Part shown: positions 35,498 through 48,165 of the stretch, piece by piece
How positions within the stretch are numbered: the first letter of the stretch is position 1
Layout: every line of letters starts with the position of its first letter
Source: Puccinia triticina
Lineage: Eukaryota; Basidiomycota; Pucciniomycetes; Pucciniales; Pucciniaceae
Assembly (NCBI RefSeq): GCF_026914185.1
Contig: NC_070564.1
Coordinates: forward strand, 5,394,001-5,458,000
Length of the DNA stretch: 64,000 nt
Reading direction: 5' to 3'
Position numbers and translations under genes: made by a program
The notes under the pieces: model-generated
Told to the model about the DNA's origin: nothing
Databases searched by the model: none
What the model saw: only the letters and a program-made list of their open reading frames with translations

Positions 35498-35917
35498 AAA
35501 CCAACTAACAATCCAAAACATCTGGTATCTCATCTTGGAGGCCTCATTACACGTGTACATAGCTCTTCCATTGGTGGGGAATCAGTCAACTGGGTTTCAG
35601 GACAGCGTTTATCTTTTTTCACAACCCACCCTCCATCCTGTTGTAACCTAAGTGGTTAGGTTACAGTTAGTGACACTTGCCTGTCGGAAGACCATGCTAT
35701 GTCTTTGGGGACTAAGCTGCAGAGCTTATTCCCCACTTCTACGCAATTGATAGGCTTAACACTTTTGGTCATATCACATCCAAATCCTCATCCACAGCAG
35801 GCACAAGATTTGAACTTTCCAATAGCATTTAAGGCATCACCAATTCCATTAACTACCAGGTCCACCTTAATGTAATAGTGGGAAGTGGGGGCATGAGGAC
35901 AGCCTATATCAGCTCAG

Positions 35918-36768
35918 GTGAAAACAGAGCTTCAAGTTGGAATTGAGCACATCAACAACTGGGTAGCAAAAGTCAGGTTAAATGAATCACACCCATCAAT
36001 TCACCAACATGAAACTGATGCACTGATGTATGAAGGCTTATCTTATCTACTCACCCAATTCAAGAAAGAACTCAGTCACTGTGAACACTTGAGAGAAATG
36101 CTCAAGAGAAAGGGAAACTCCATTGAGGTGAGTGATTGTCCCTTGCACCTGATGTGATATGTTTAATGCCATGCTAAATAAAATATTTTTGCTTTCAATT
36201 CATCATCTTCTCCGCCATTTTGTAGTAGCTGATGGCCCAATCAATTCACCAACAAATGTGCACTTCCTGGAATACTTCTTGCAAGGCCATTATGTCAAAT
36301 ATTCCAGCAAACATAACTTTTCTGTGCCTCAAAATCAGCCAGGAATGGACCCTGATTTATTCAAACTCATGAATTCATTCACACACTAGTCATACAATCA
36401 ATCTAAAGGCAAGAACCTATTCAGTGACCTGCAGGGTGTGGGCCCAACCCTTACTGATCCCCAGATTGTTGATATGGATCCCAAGTGTGTTCAAAAATCA
36501 TCTTTTTTTCAATCAACTTCTTATGACTTCCACCATTTCTTTTTCTGATGTGTTTCCTTTTAGATCTTGGTCTGATGTGAACACCAGCAGTGAAGGAATT
36601 GTAAATTTTTTGAAGGAGCATTCTTGCCGCACAGGAAATGAAGTTTGTGAAGCACTACATCTGGGAAAAGCAGTGGACTTGAAATGGGTAAAGCCCTGGG
36701 GATCACTGGCCCACCTTCTAAAATCCAGAAATGAAGAGCTACCTGAAATCTCTTACTTCAAAGTTTGA
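35918..36768 (+). pseudogene. C-terminal part of the LTR-split gene relic
   Basis: Exon-like pieces are 35918-36127 (helical: INNWVAKVRLNESHPS, YLLTQFKKELSHCEHL), about 36227-36484 (VHFLEYFLQGHYVKYSSKH, then LFSDLQGVGPTLTDPQ) and 36564-36768 (KSWSDVNTSSEGIVNFLKEH to ISYFKV and a TGA stop). The last junction is a clean GTGTGT...TTTTAG splice keeping frame. Damage: TAG at 36387-36389 inside the middle exon, and a one-base frame mismatch at the first junction. No family recognised. It probably belonged with 34270-34763. Confidence 0.4.
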
Positions 36769-37357
36769 TTCACTACCCCCTCCACATCACCCATTCAATC
36801 CTGGATCAACACAGTTGTAGCATTTTCTTCCAATTTACATTAACAATTCCTCTTGTCAATCCATTCATCTTCAACTTTTTTCTTGTCAATACTTATCAAA
36901 TTGCCTTCTGGATTTCTTTACACATCTTACATTGTCTTTCAAAATTCTTTCAAAATTTGTATTATACATCCTCAGTCACATTTAACAGTTTCTTGTGAAT
37001 CCTCATCAAGTTCCCTGTTGGCTTTCTTTCCATAACTTGCATCATCTCTCAAACCACTTTCTCATTTTGTATTATACATCCTCATTCACATTGTCAATCA
37101 TATGTGATTTCCGTTGGATTTCCTTTCAAATGACCTTCTCATCTTGCATCAGAGTCTACAAAACAGATTTTTGCCCCCAACAGTCATGGTTGTTCAACCC
37201 CTTGTTGGACATGGTTGTCCCAGGATAGGTCGCGGGACAGCGGCCAATCCGAGGTCTTGTTTGACTCGAGTCTGACTGAGTGCCTGGCCCGGAGTTCATG
37301 GGCTGGTTCTGGGCGGAACGGTCGCGGGCATGCTTCAAACCAGGCATGCGGCATGCT
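36769..37357. other. AT-rich interval ending in a copy of the inverted-repeat arm
   Basis: 36770-37150 has repeated CATCTTGCAT/TTGTATTATACATCCTCA words, an imperfect tandem series with a unit of roughly 110-120 bp. 37175-37333 is a third copy of the arm at 40450-40630 (GGACATGGTTGTC, CGGCCAATCCGAGG, CCCGGAGTTCATG, GTTCTGGGCGGAA). Confidence 0.5.
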
Positions 37358-37649
37358 TAAGGCTGTGACCCGAACCCATGCCCCGACCCTGAACCCCGGG
37401 GTTTGGGCCCCGGGGTTCAGGGATTGGGATGGCCTTCTGGAATGCCCCGAACCCCGGGGCATGGTGGGGTTTTTTGAGAGAGGGGGCGAGGGCGCAGAAA
37501 CAGCCCTCGAGTGAGTTTTTTTGGGGGTTTTTTGGTTTCTTGTGTTTGTGTACTATTCCAAATGGCCATCAGCTAATTACAGTCGTTGTTTTGGGCAATA
37601 CAATCGAGAGAAAACATGAAAATAAATTGAGAAACTAATAAAAAAACTA

Positions 37650-40207
37650 CTACAAGGGCCCATCGAAAGCCATGTACCAGTCTTTAATGCACAAGAGCTG
37701 CTCGATGCTTCTTGGTGCTAAGGCAGATCGCTGCCAAGAAACAATCCGTCGGCCTTTAGAAAACACACGCTCGGAGGAAGTGCTTGTTGCCGGAATAGCG
37801 AGGAATTTTTGTGCCATCGATGACAACTTGGGGTAAGATTTTTGTTGTGTGGACCAATATTCAAGGATCTTGATGCCTTTGGGTTCGGGATCCTCTTTCA
37901 AATATCAAGCGATCTCCGCTTGAATACCGTGTAACGCCACAGTTGATTGGTATCGCGAAGTACCGAAGAAGTTTTTCTTCTTTGTTGAAGCCAAAGTGGT
38001 AGCTTGAGGCTGAGGATTTGGAGGAGTCGAGGAAGGGAGATTTTTCTCAAAATCGGCAGCAATCACACAGAAAGTTTTTTTGATTTGATCAACGGAGGCG
38101 GAGGTGCCGTAATGTGCCATGATGAACTCCTCGTGGAATTTCCAGAAATCAAGCTTGAATGTCGGGTCCAAGATCATCGCACAAATGTAAACTGGCTTTT
38201 CTAAAGCACTGCCAAGATATTGATCAATCTTCTCTATCATCTTGGTTGCCGGGATAACGAGTTGGGCTCAATCGTAAAGACCGTTGCGTGTCTCATGAAG
38301 GTGAACCACAAGAGTTATGTAAACGGGGAGAGCTGAGTTTAAAGTTGGATATTTCGAAGCGCTGAGCACATTTGTGGCGACTTCCAGTGGTTCAAGCAGT
38401 TCCATAATACCTTTTGCTTGATCCCACTCAGCATTGGTTAATCTGAATTTTGAAGCCTTGCGACTGTCTTCGCAAAAGTGGCGGCATGATTTTTGAAGGA
38501 GAATCACCCGCTCAAACATCTTGTAGGTTGAGTTCCAACGTGTTGAAACATTGATATCAAGACTCTTGATGCCCCTGTCTTCAATCTTGGGTTGCGCAAA
38601 GCTGACCGCCTTAAGGAATTGCTCGCGACGTTGAGGAGAGAACCGTACATAAGTGCACAACCCGTGAACTTGCTTGAGAATGGTGTTCGCATTGATGTCT
38701 GCACCATCGGGTTCCGAAGTAACAAAGGTGATTGCCATTCGAGGATCAGATGATCCCATATCAACTGTTGAAATTTCCTTTCCATCTTCTTTGTCTTCAT
38801 CCTCCATTTTTCCAAGAACAGAAATCCCCACCTTTGCCACAAGATTGATCACATGCGCGATACACCCAAGAAGGTTGGTCGAAGATTCAAAGTGTGGTAT
38901 TTTGAGAGTCAGATCGGATGCCATTTTGTTGTTTGTGCTGGCATTGTCGGCGGTGATTGTGTGGAGTTTTCCAATGCAGTTGTAAGTGTCAAGGACTTTG
39001 TGAAAGAGATTTGCAAACATTTGACCGGTATGACTTCCTGGAAGGACAGATTGGACTCGAGACAAATCAGTCCCTCCAGAATTCCTTGCTAATATTAAAC
39101 ACCGTTCTGTAACTTACCTTGAACGTGGGGGACGGCTAATGTCAAGTCCATCAATTGAAAATCTTCATCGATAAAATGGGCCGTTACCGCCATGAAGGCC
39201 GTACAGTTGGGTGCAGTCCAAGCGTCCTGGGTGAAGCAGATTGAGCCCTGTTTCTTGAGATATTTGGCCTTGATTGTTTCCTGAGATTGAAGATGCACCC
39301 AAGCAAGTTGGGTGGTGATTCCTGTAGAGACTGTAAAATGAAGATGTGTCTGGTGAGAGTCAAACTCACGACCTCAGCTATGCTGAGACACATACTAGAG
39401 TGCTGCCTTTACCAACTAGGCTACAGACGCTTGTGGCTGCCAGCTGGGTGGTTGGTTGGTAGTGCTCATGGGTCGATCCAACAGCCCTCCATACTGTGGT
39501 GATACATCATGGTAGCAGACTAACAGACAACTCAACAATTCCAGATCTGGACAGCTTGATAAATAGCGGCATAGCATCCTCATTGAAAAGATGCATAAGA
39601 TTGCGGAACGACTTTTGTTCAACGACCAAAAAAGAAAGGTCGCATTCAGCCAAGAAGTAGACCATTGCGCTCTTCAACGATTCACTGTTGAGTTGAACCT
39701 AAAGCGTAGCATATTTATTAACACTAGATACTGAATTATCATTAAGGATAAGAAGCAGAAACAACATACCTTTGGCTCGCATTGTCCCTTCTTGACCCAA
39801 CTTCCAATGTCCATATGGGAAGACTTCTGGGTCTTCTTCAGAAGATTCGAATCGGCAATCTGATGGATTGACAAAAGGTGTCCGTGGAGGTTTTTCGTAC
39901 TTCGACTCTTGTCTCTCTTCAATGCGGCCCCGCAGATTTTCCCAGTTTTTTGAACGACTTGACAGATGACCTCGTTTGCGGCGGTATTCGATTTGATGAA
40001 ATGGTTCCAAACCCAGCTTCTCTTCAAAGTCTGAGTACTGGTGGGAGCTTTGCCATCGCTGTCAGAGATATCAATAAAATCTTCGTTGTCTTCATCAAGT
40101 TCGATAACTTTGCGCCGGCCAGATGGTTGGGAAGATGCCGACTTGGAAGCTTGTGAGTTTGGATCGGGAGGGCTGGAGGGCTTGGGCACCTTGCGCTTCT
40201 GCTTCAT
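37650..40207 (-). pseudogene. hAT transposase with BED finger and hATC domain, SINE-interrupted
   Basis: It probably starts at ATG 40207 (MKQKRKVPKP, basic). The BED finger follows (SWVWNHF, ICGAALKR, NLHGHLLSIH), then a GTATGT...TAG intron. The core is cut by the SINE at 39323-39537; without it SRSGITTQLAWVHLQSQ reads through in frame. RNase H-like residues are intact: CFTQDAW and TITADNAS. A second intron precedes SRVQSVLPG. The C-terminus has the hATC dimerisation domain (LEYWSTQQ, ATSTSSERVFS, QLLCIKDW). Two in-frame TGA codons (complements of 38268-38270 and 37905-37907) are explained by CGA to TGA. It is the least damaged transposase here. Confidence 0.88.
39323..39537 (-). mobile_element. 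tRNA-derived SINE, copy 2
   Basis: It is almost identical to 6197-6410, differing by eye at one base in the B-box-side flank. ATTCC flanks both sides (39318-39322, 39538-39542). The type-II tRNA-like part is at 39346-39430. It lies inside the hAT transposase and in the same orientation as that gene. Confidence 0.85.
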
Positions 40208-40449
40208 ACTGAGGAGATTGTTGCTGGCGGAGTGGTGAATCTGTCTGAAGGCCAGCCAGGCCCTTCGATCATCTCTCCTTGTAAAAATGGCTGTATGCCT
40301 CGGGGCTCGGGGCATACCTCGGGGCATACGGGGTTCAGGGTGCGGGCTGAGCCCTCATGCCCCGACCCGAACCCCGGGTCACAGCCTCAGGCATGCGGGC
40401 ATGCTTCAAACGAGGCATGGTTGTTCAAAGTTAAAACTGTTGTCGGACA

Positions 40450-40768
40450 TGGTTTTCTGAGGAGAGTTGGGACCGGCGGCCGATCCGAAGTCTGGCCGAC
40501 TCAGTTCGGAGTGTCTGCTTGCATAAACACACGGTACTGATCAGCGGGCCGAGCCCGGAGTTCATGCGCATGTTCTGGGCGGAAGCGTCGGGGGGCATGC
40601 CCTTCGAACCCGAGCAGGTTGTGGACGTATATACAGACTGCAGTATCTATGTACCGCGGCCTGTACTCGGCTTATTTATCTGACACGAGTGTCAGAATTT
40701 GTTTTTCGTTTTCGTTTTGGGTGGCACAACCAATGTCGGGCCAGGTCCACCGTACTGTAGCCTCCTTA
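40450..40768 (-). repeat. Right arm of the long inverted repeat (partner 33862-34142)
   Basis: Read on the minus strand from 40768: CTACAGTACGGTGGACCTGG, GGTTGTGCCACCCAAAAC, TACATAGATACTGCAGTC, then the GGATCGGCCGCC block at about 40480. It sits immediately outside the right end of the hAT element. Confidence 0.6.
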
Positions 40769-43560
40769 CACATAGCCCCCAAGGTTGTTCGGCTGTTCAG
40801 CCGGCGGGGAGAGAGATGATCGAGGCGGCTTTTCTTGGTTGGATCTAGTAGGCTCGGACATTTTAAGGTAAGTAATGTTTATTGCGAGCCTAACGCATTG
40901 CCAAACCGAGGGGGCATATGCGTTTAGATGTGAGGGAACAGTCGACGCATGCAGGGTGGGTTATGTTGTTTGTGGTAACCAATTGCCTGTGGCAAACTCC
41001 TGAGGAGAATTTTCTCTCTCTCTCTCTGCAGAAGAACGCTTTGGGGATCGGTCTCGTTTATGGGGTGTTTGATGGATACATTTTCGAGGGCAGTAGATTT
41101 TGGAGGGAACTACATAGATACATCGATTGAGGGGAGGGCACTGGGTAACTTCTTGGAGGGCGCCAGGTAAAATTCAGGGAGCTGGCGCCAGCTGGAAACG
41201 TCCACTTTTTCACTTCAATCCTGAATGCGCTTCCTGTACCCCTCCTGTGTTGATGGCCGGTTCCGGTGATGGGCTATCCACCCTGTGCCGATGATTTTCT
41301 GTTCCCTCCGTGGCCCCTTGCCCCTTGCCTCAACTTGACAGTCGCTTCATGACGATCATCAGCAAAACCTACATAACAGCGATGGGCGAGAGGAAGTCTT
41401 GCTGATTTGCACGTACGATTTGGGCTCGACATATCCCGGGCTCGACATATACCGACAAGTACGAGATAGGCACTGTGTAAAAATATTTATTTACAAGCGA
41501 CGTGTCCGAATGTTCCTGGACTTTGGACGAGAGGGGCAGAGCAAGTTGCATGGCCTGGGCTCACGAGGTCATCTGGCTGGATTATTTTAGCATTGAGAAT
41601 AGCGATTCGTGGCGAAACCGGTGCGAAAGACTAGATCTCGTCGCCACTCGTGCACAAGTCCACGACATCCACGACTGCTTTGCCTGGAGCGTGACCGTTT
41701 ACACTATATGTGATATGTGGTTCCGCATAGGTCAGATGGGGAGGATACGATTGGATTTTGGAGACAGTGGAGTGGGCTCCATGTTCGTCCACTCATTGGT
41801 GACATCATTCTGCTATGAAGAGTGTTTTTGCCGATGTGGCATTTTCACAGCCTCTGACTAGCAGGTCTGCATAGGAGACTCGAGCCCAACTGGCATCATT
41901 GCTTAGGGTTTCTGGTTCATCGATACATAGAAAAGTACCATGTCTCTTTCGATGATAAATCTTTCAAACGGCGTTGGTCAATCGCTCCCTTCTATGGGCG
42001 ACGGCGGGCGATAGGGTGATGTGCGGCGAAGATAAATATTGAGTTTCGGAGTAAAGGAAAAAAATATCGGTGTGAATTTATTTATTTACAGCTGTTGTAA
42101 TGCGTTGTTCAACCGCTTTTTGTAACCCCACAGTGATGGCACACAGCAGTGGTTGAAATGAACTGTCTGCTCGCCAAATCAGCCCAACTTTCAAAATTCA
42201 AGCCTCCTCCAGGAGTTCGGTTCCATCCACCCATCTTTCGGACGGTTCATCGTGGGACATGAGTCCATGACTCATCGGGGAGACCTCTCAAGAGCCCTGC
42301 CCGTTACCATGCGGAGGCGTCTATCCATCGATGATCGAAGGTTTGACGGATGTGGACCTTCTTTTGGAGACTGTAGTGTGCCCGCGGGCACAACGATTTT
42401 CTGAACTTTAGGCAGAGTCGCAGACACATTTTCTGTCATCTGGAGTTCCTCTTCACCGTTGAAAGTTGAACCTGTCAACTCTGCACAGCTCTGCACCGGA
42501 TAAAACAAAACCGAGAGAATTCTTCCCAAGGATGAAGGAGCCCGAATTATGCGCTTGAGTTACAGAAACCTGCGTCCAACTTAAAACAACCCTTGTACAT
42601 AACTTTATCATGTTCCGGACAAACATTGGGTGCCAAAAGATCCATGTCAAGACTCAAATCCAAATCTTGATGGTCTTCTTGAAACCTGGCCCGGGATTTG
42701 CAACTTGATCAGGTTTTCCATTCATGCAAGAGCACAGATCAAGTCCAGAGGGGCATTCACAGGTGTTCACTCGTAAGCTGGCTGGGAAAAGACAGCAGCA
42801 CCTCATTCTCAGCGATTGGCGTACACTGGCGTACATGTATGTAACATGAATACGTAACAGCTGCCTCTTCGTTCTGCCAAGCTGAGTTTGAAAAGGTTTG
42901 ATGATGTGTTAACGCGTGGAAAGAGGCAGGAGAAGGAAGACACCCATAAATAGGTCAATTTAAATAGAAGAAAAACACCTGCACATCTTCTTCAAGCATC
43001 AATCCCATTTGGCTTGAGTAAAATATGCATTGATGAGGGTTGCAGCCCTTCGAATTCCATTTCATAATCTTTTTCTCTGCAGTTTCCAATCAAGAAAGAT
43101 GAGCACATCCTGCCTAACAGCCCCCCAAAACTATCACCCAGAGCCAACTGAACAACAGCAGAGCTCTACCTTGAGGGACATCACCGCCCGTCTTATGTAT
43201 CCATCCAGGAGTTATGTGAGGCAGCTGGCTGGAAGTCTTCTGCCATTGGAATTTACATAAACATATCCCTCAGATCCAGAATATAACCATTCATCCACCT
43301 TCACGCCCGGCTCTCAGAGCCGTACATACCCAAACTCCAACTTGTTTTCTCGGCTTTGCCATTCTCTGAATGGTGAATGGGCTCATAAACAAGGGCGCGT
43401 TGATAGTGGTCCTCTTGAAGCGGCCATCGGCACTTCGTGGAGCTGTCGGCTCGTGAACTTTCCCTTGAAAGCAGAAGTCGTGACGTTACATATGAATCAG
43501 CAGATCAAGAAGGAAACAACACCAACACATGTTTTATCATTAGACTGGAGTCTACATTCA
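40769..43560. other. Long interval without a convincing gene
   Basis: Short frames only. One at 43030-43260 could be an exon of a small protein starting at ATG 43099 (MSTSCLTAPQNYHPEPTEQQ) after a CTGCAG acceptor, but nothing supports it further. 41010-41030 has a CT microsatellite. No repeat family shared with the rest of the window was noticed. Confidence 0.4.
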
Positions 43561-45059
43561 TCATGATATTCGAGTGAAAATGTACGTGTTGTACCACTCT
43601 ATGCAATACAAACGCTCGAGTGCATCCGTCTGCGCCGTGGGGGACGGCGTAGCCAGATCGGAGCCACTTCCCGGGAGCTGGGCGGGTGGTCGGGTGGTCG
43701 ATGGAGTGCAACTCTTTTCTTCTGTCGGCCATCTTTTCCTTCTCACAACAACCCCACTTCGCCGAGGAAGCCTCCCCAGCAGGCGCGCTGGCTGCCTCCG
43801 CTCGGAACGCATCGGATCTCTGATATCACAATATCTGCAGCCTCCATCGACTCTTCTCTCTCCCTCTCTCTGTCTGTCTTCAGAGTTCTGTCCCTCCTGC
43901 ATCAGAGCCTCCCATGTATTTACTTATGTAAACAAATACTTGCATGTATGTCTTGCCTGCCGTGCTCGTCCGATACTTGGTGTGTTGCATGACTGGGTAT
44001 GTATCTGTGTGACTGACTGGCTGCCTTGTTCTAATCACCATGCTTCTACACCATCTCCCCCAACTCCCGGCGCTCGCTATGCCCAACTGTCTTCTGCTTC
44101 CTCCACCGGCCATTCCTGCGACGCGCCGTCTCTAGCAACCAGATAAACATGCCCTCTCCCAGAGATCCGCCACCCGCCAGTACAACGCGACGGTACTAAC
44201 TCCTCCTACAGCTCGAGAATACCGACTAGCATCCTCCCAGTACCACCACAACTCAACTCACACTAGCACCATTCCTTCACTCATCTACACTTCTATCGTC
44301 TCCGTCCCCCAGTCACGACTGCCTCGCCTACGAACAATATACGCAAAACATCTCCTCAAGCGGTGCCCTTCTTCCCTCCCTGTCTACCAAACCTCAGTTC
44401 GCAGCTTCTTTCATCAGCAACAACCACAAGTGTCGAGTGGTAGTCACCCCAGCTCAGCTCGGCCCGGTCCCAACTCTACCCGATCAGCGTCCATCTCTCT
44501 CCGCGCGCTCTCTCTCTCTCTCTCTCTGCCATATAGGGTGCATCGTACAAAGCTCGGATTTCGAACACTCACTCATGTTGACCAGACCAATTGGCCCCCG
44601 TCCTTCTTGCAGTCTTTCTTGTCTATAAAAACAGGCCATCAGACCCACTGGCCGCCCCTCTCGCGTCACAACATCGGACTGTCATCTTCGTGCAACCCAT
44701 TTCTTGAATAACTCGTCAGGTGTTTCTTATTGTAACCATCGCCCTGCTCTTTTCCGGCCCCCAAATACTTTGCTCCCCCGCCCCCTTACTCCGTCTGCTG
44801 AGACCTGGCACTGAGCAAGTCTCTTGGATATATATATTTATTTATTTACGTACTGTGCTCGTTTGTTGGATGAGCAGTACTACTATTCTAGCACCGTCTT
44901 GAGCACTTCCAGCTCAGTCGACCCCTCCAGAATCCACACCCCGCTTGTTTCTTTCGTCCAACTTCTATACCCCCCTCAACCGGCCCCTGCCCATCCTCTC
45001 CTCCTCCGATACTTGCGTTTGTTTGTCCCACAGTTGTCGTCAACGTCCATCCATCTCCA
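43561..45059 (+). promoter_or_regulatory. Probable promoter and long 5' leader of the Cdc25 gene
   Basis: The 1.5 kb before the start codon is pyrimidine-rich with (CT)n at 44507-44527 and CTCTCTC blocks at 43850-43870, and a TATATATATTTATTTATTTA tract at 44829-44848. Several short Pro/Ser frames occur, but none has a domain. CT-rich leaders are common before fungal housekeeping genes; the transcription start cannot be placed. Confidence 0.35.
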
Positions 45060-48000
45060 ATGGCCACCTCCCATTTTGTCTCCTCTTCTCCTACCCCTGC
45101 TCATCATCTACCCCACCCCTTCCGTCACTTGGAGGCCCGCCCTTCCCCATTTTCCCCGGCCAGCGGCTCTCGACGTCACCAAACCCATCACGCGCAGCAC
45201 GAAGATCACGAAGCTGATGAGTATCTTCGATCGAGCCCAGCCGGATCCGAAGGGTGCGTCGAAGCGGAGGACCAGGCAGAGTACTACGACGACCGAAGCC
45301 CAGAAACTGACGAGCTCGAGGACGAAGACCAAGCTGGCATGATGGACGAGCACGACCAACACGCTTCTGGGTGCGAATACGACGACGGAGAGGGCGACGA
45401 GGAAGAGGAATCAGAGGAGGAGGAGCCAGCTGAGCAAGCCATGGACGAGGCTTTCAGCCCAACATTAGATGCCTCGTTTGCAACGTCCATGTAAGATATT
45501 GGCATCTCTTCATCCCTTCCTTCGGCGGTCAACCTACTTGAGGTCACAAAATAAAAACAAAGTATTCACCCAAAATATCTCCACATTCCCTAGGTCAATC
45601 GCTACCGCCCCTCCCACTCCGTCTCCCAATCCATATGGGACCACATTCCCCGAGAGCGTCAGGAATTCAGTCAGCAGGAAGAACACCTTTCTACCCGCAC
45701 ATCTCTTCGCGCCCAACCCGAATGCCATGCCTCCCTCCTCTTCTCCGTATGCCATGGACATCTCACCCGCCCCTGCTCGACGCTGCAACATACCGAGAAA
45801 CTCACTACAGACAAGCAGCTTCCAAGCACACCACCCGGACGACCCATTTGCAGGAAGCCCCTCTCGCTCTCAACCCAAAACTCTCTGGAAGGCCAGCCCG
45901 ACCACCAGTGAAACCCGGCGGACGATTGGCCTGAGGAAAGCGCTCACCCGTCCGCAACTCCCCATCGACACAAAATTCGTCGCGTCGGGTAGAGCTGGTC
46001 AGAGATCTGTAAGTTTTTTTACACATTTCCATTCCTCTATCAAAGAATCATTAGCTCTCGGTTTCTGCAAAAAACAACAAAAGAAAAAAGAAAGAAAAAA
46101 AATAAACGCGATTTACACGGCCTTGACTCATTCGGGATGCCTACTCTCATTATTCAAGCCACCATGTCCATTGGCTCGGGCCAGCAGTGATGGCATGGAT
46201 ATCGATTCTCCCAGCTATACCCAACCGAACCATGGGGATGGCAATGACGCCCGCAGCTCCCATATGAGCTCTGATGACCAGGCGACTGGCACGTCGCGTC
46301 TAATTCAGCGGACCTCGCGCTCGGCAAGCCAAAGCAGTATTGGCAAACGCAGCCGATCTGATGAGGACGACGACCGGGAGCACCTATCCTCCCGTCCGAG
46401 CAGCAGCGGCAGTAATGGCCGCCAACTAGCTCCTCAGAAACGCATCGCGAGTCCCCCAAGGTTGTCTCTTCCAGCGCACTCTCAAGGCAGCCGTCTGTTT
46501 GCGCCTACACCCACCTTACCCGCCGAGGAGAATCGCTCATTCTCACCCTACTTTTCGTCCTCGTCACCAAGTGAGAACATGAGCCCAAGCATCAAAGCGG
46601 CTGCGAAGTTGACCCTGGGCCGCAAGGCTGGCGAGCGATCACTATCGGGATTTCACTTCCCGACTTCCAAACCCCACCTCCCCTCGGCCCCCATTCTCTC
46701 CAGCAGCCGTTCTCAACAATACGGCAAGGGCAGTCTAGGCTCTGCCTCCGGAAGCAGCATCGCCACCCGGCGCGCTGGCTTAGGTGTTGTACAGAGTAGC
46801 GCAACACTCTTCAGTCGCCATCAATCCGCCTCATCCTCCTCAACCGTCGTCAATCGCCAGCGGGATGCCATCGGAAGGCCTGCCTCCAAGTCTCGCCGGG
46901 CGATGAGCTTCGCTGCCGGCCGAGGTAAGAAGCTGGATCTTTTGCTGCAAAGTAACAGCATGGCCGTCGACCTCGACGAAGAAGATGAGGAGTCAGACAT
47001 GGACGCCAGCTCAGCGTTCAACTGCTCCCCCATGCCCCGAACCGCCAACCCTCTGGTCAGTGGCACCTGGCCCAAGTCTTCCGAAAGTCCGATCCGCCCC
47101 AACAAGAGCAGCAGCTGCATTGACTCGATGCACCACTTGACCCGGAAGTCTTCTGCACCTGGTCCTTCGGGCTCGAGATCGTTGGCCCCACCTCCCTTCA
47201 ACCACGGTATGGCCGACCAGAGTCCCACCCGGCCATTGATCGCTACTATCGGCGCGGCGGTAGAGAGTCCTGTGGGGATGGCGTTCAGCGAAAAGGAGCG
47301 CGCTGGGAAGATCCTGCCTTGCCACAAGGTATCCAACGACGGCCTGATGCGTATCTCCCCCCAGACGATGAACCGACTGCTGGAAGGGGAATACGACGAC
47401 AGCATTACCCACAAGGTCATTGTGGACTGTCGCTTTGGGTACGAGTACGAGGGTGGGCACATCCGTTCGGCCATCAACATCCAGGACAAGAAAGCGGTCG
47501 ACAAGATGCTTCTACAGGGTGGACTGTTTGCACGCGGGGAAAGGGACGTCCCTCTACCCAGCGAATCCGGCAAGGTGGACTCGGCTGGGCAGAGGAAGAA
47601 AGTGGTAGTAGTATTTCATTGTGAATACTCTGCCATGAGGGCACCGACTGTGTACGTAAACCAACCATCCTCTCATTTCCCTTTGACCGCGGCACCCGAG
47701 GCTCATTTTCCCATTGTTGTGCGACCCTTTAGTGCGAAGTATCTTCGCGAGCAAGATCGGCACAAGAACATGCCCCACTACCCTGCCCTGCACTACCCCG
47801 AAGTGTACATCCTGGAGGGCGGCTACGCCCAATACTTCGTCCACTCTCCCCAGCATTGCGATGGGGAGTATGTGAAGATGGATGACCCGAGCCATCGAAG
47901 CGACCGCCACGCCGACTTGAACCAGTTCAGGACGCGTGAGAGCTCGACCTTCTCGCGGGCTAAGAGCTTCACCTTCGGCGAGAACAAGAAAGTGGCCAAG

Positions 48001-48165
48001 AAAGGGAAGAAGCCCGTCTTCCTCATCGGCCAGACTCGCGTCGAGTCCCACCGGCAGCGGGATATCTTCGGAGCCAAGCCCAGTAACGAAGGCTCCTCCC
48101 AATACTCCAGGATCGTCGAGGAAGACGAGGAAGACATGCCCGGTCACCTCCCCGAGACGCAATAG
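45060..48165 (+). CDS. CDC25: Cdc25 M-phase inducer dual-specificity phosphatase (923 aa)
   Basis: Four exons: 45060-45490, 45594-46008, 46159-47651 and 47733-48165. The introns are GTAAGA...CCTAG, GTAAGT...TTCAAG and GTACGT...TTTAG. The N-terminal two thirds is disordered, with an acidic block (residues about 80-135) and many Ser/Pro sites. The catalytic rhodanese-fold domain has VIVDCRFGYEYEGGHI, AINI, then the loop HCEYSAMRAPT with Cys at about 770. After the third splice it reads AKYLREQDR, NMPHYPALHYPEVYILEGGY. Cdc25 removes inhibitory phosphates from Cdk1 at G2/M. The second intron is in frame and open, so its removal is inferred from its consensus sites and Lys-rich content. The start is the first ATG of the open frame. 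Confidence 0.9.

Larger units (their letters stand above)
37358..40389 (-). mobile_element. hAT DNA transposon, about 3.0 kb, with 8-bp duplication
   Basis: The ends are TAAGGCTGTGACCC (left) and, on the other strand, TGAGGCTGTGACCC (right). The flanks are GGCATGCT and GGCATGCG, an 8-bp duplication with one change, as hAT elements make. Both subterminal zones hold CCCCGGGG/GGGCATGCCC-type palindromes. It encodes a transposase on the minus strand and is interrupted by SINE copy 2. Confidence 0.85.

Noticed and set aside
43574..44146. 190-codon Ser/Pro-rich frame upstream of Cdc25
   Set aside because: It lies in CT-rich leader-like sequence with several competing frames and no motif.
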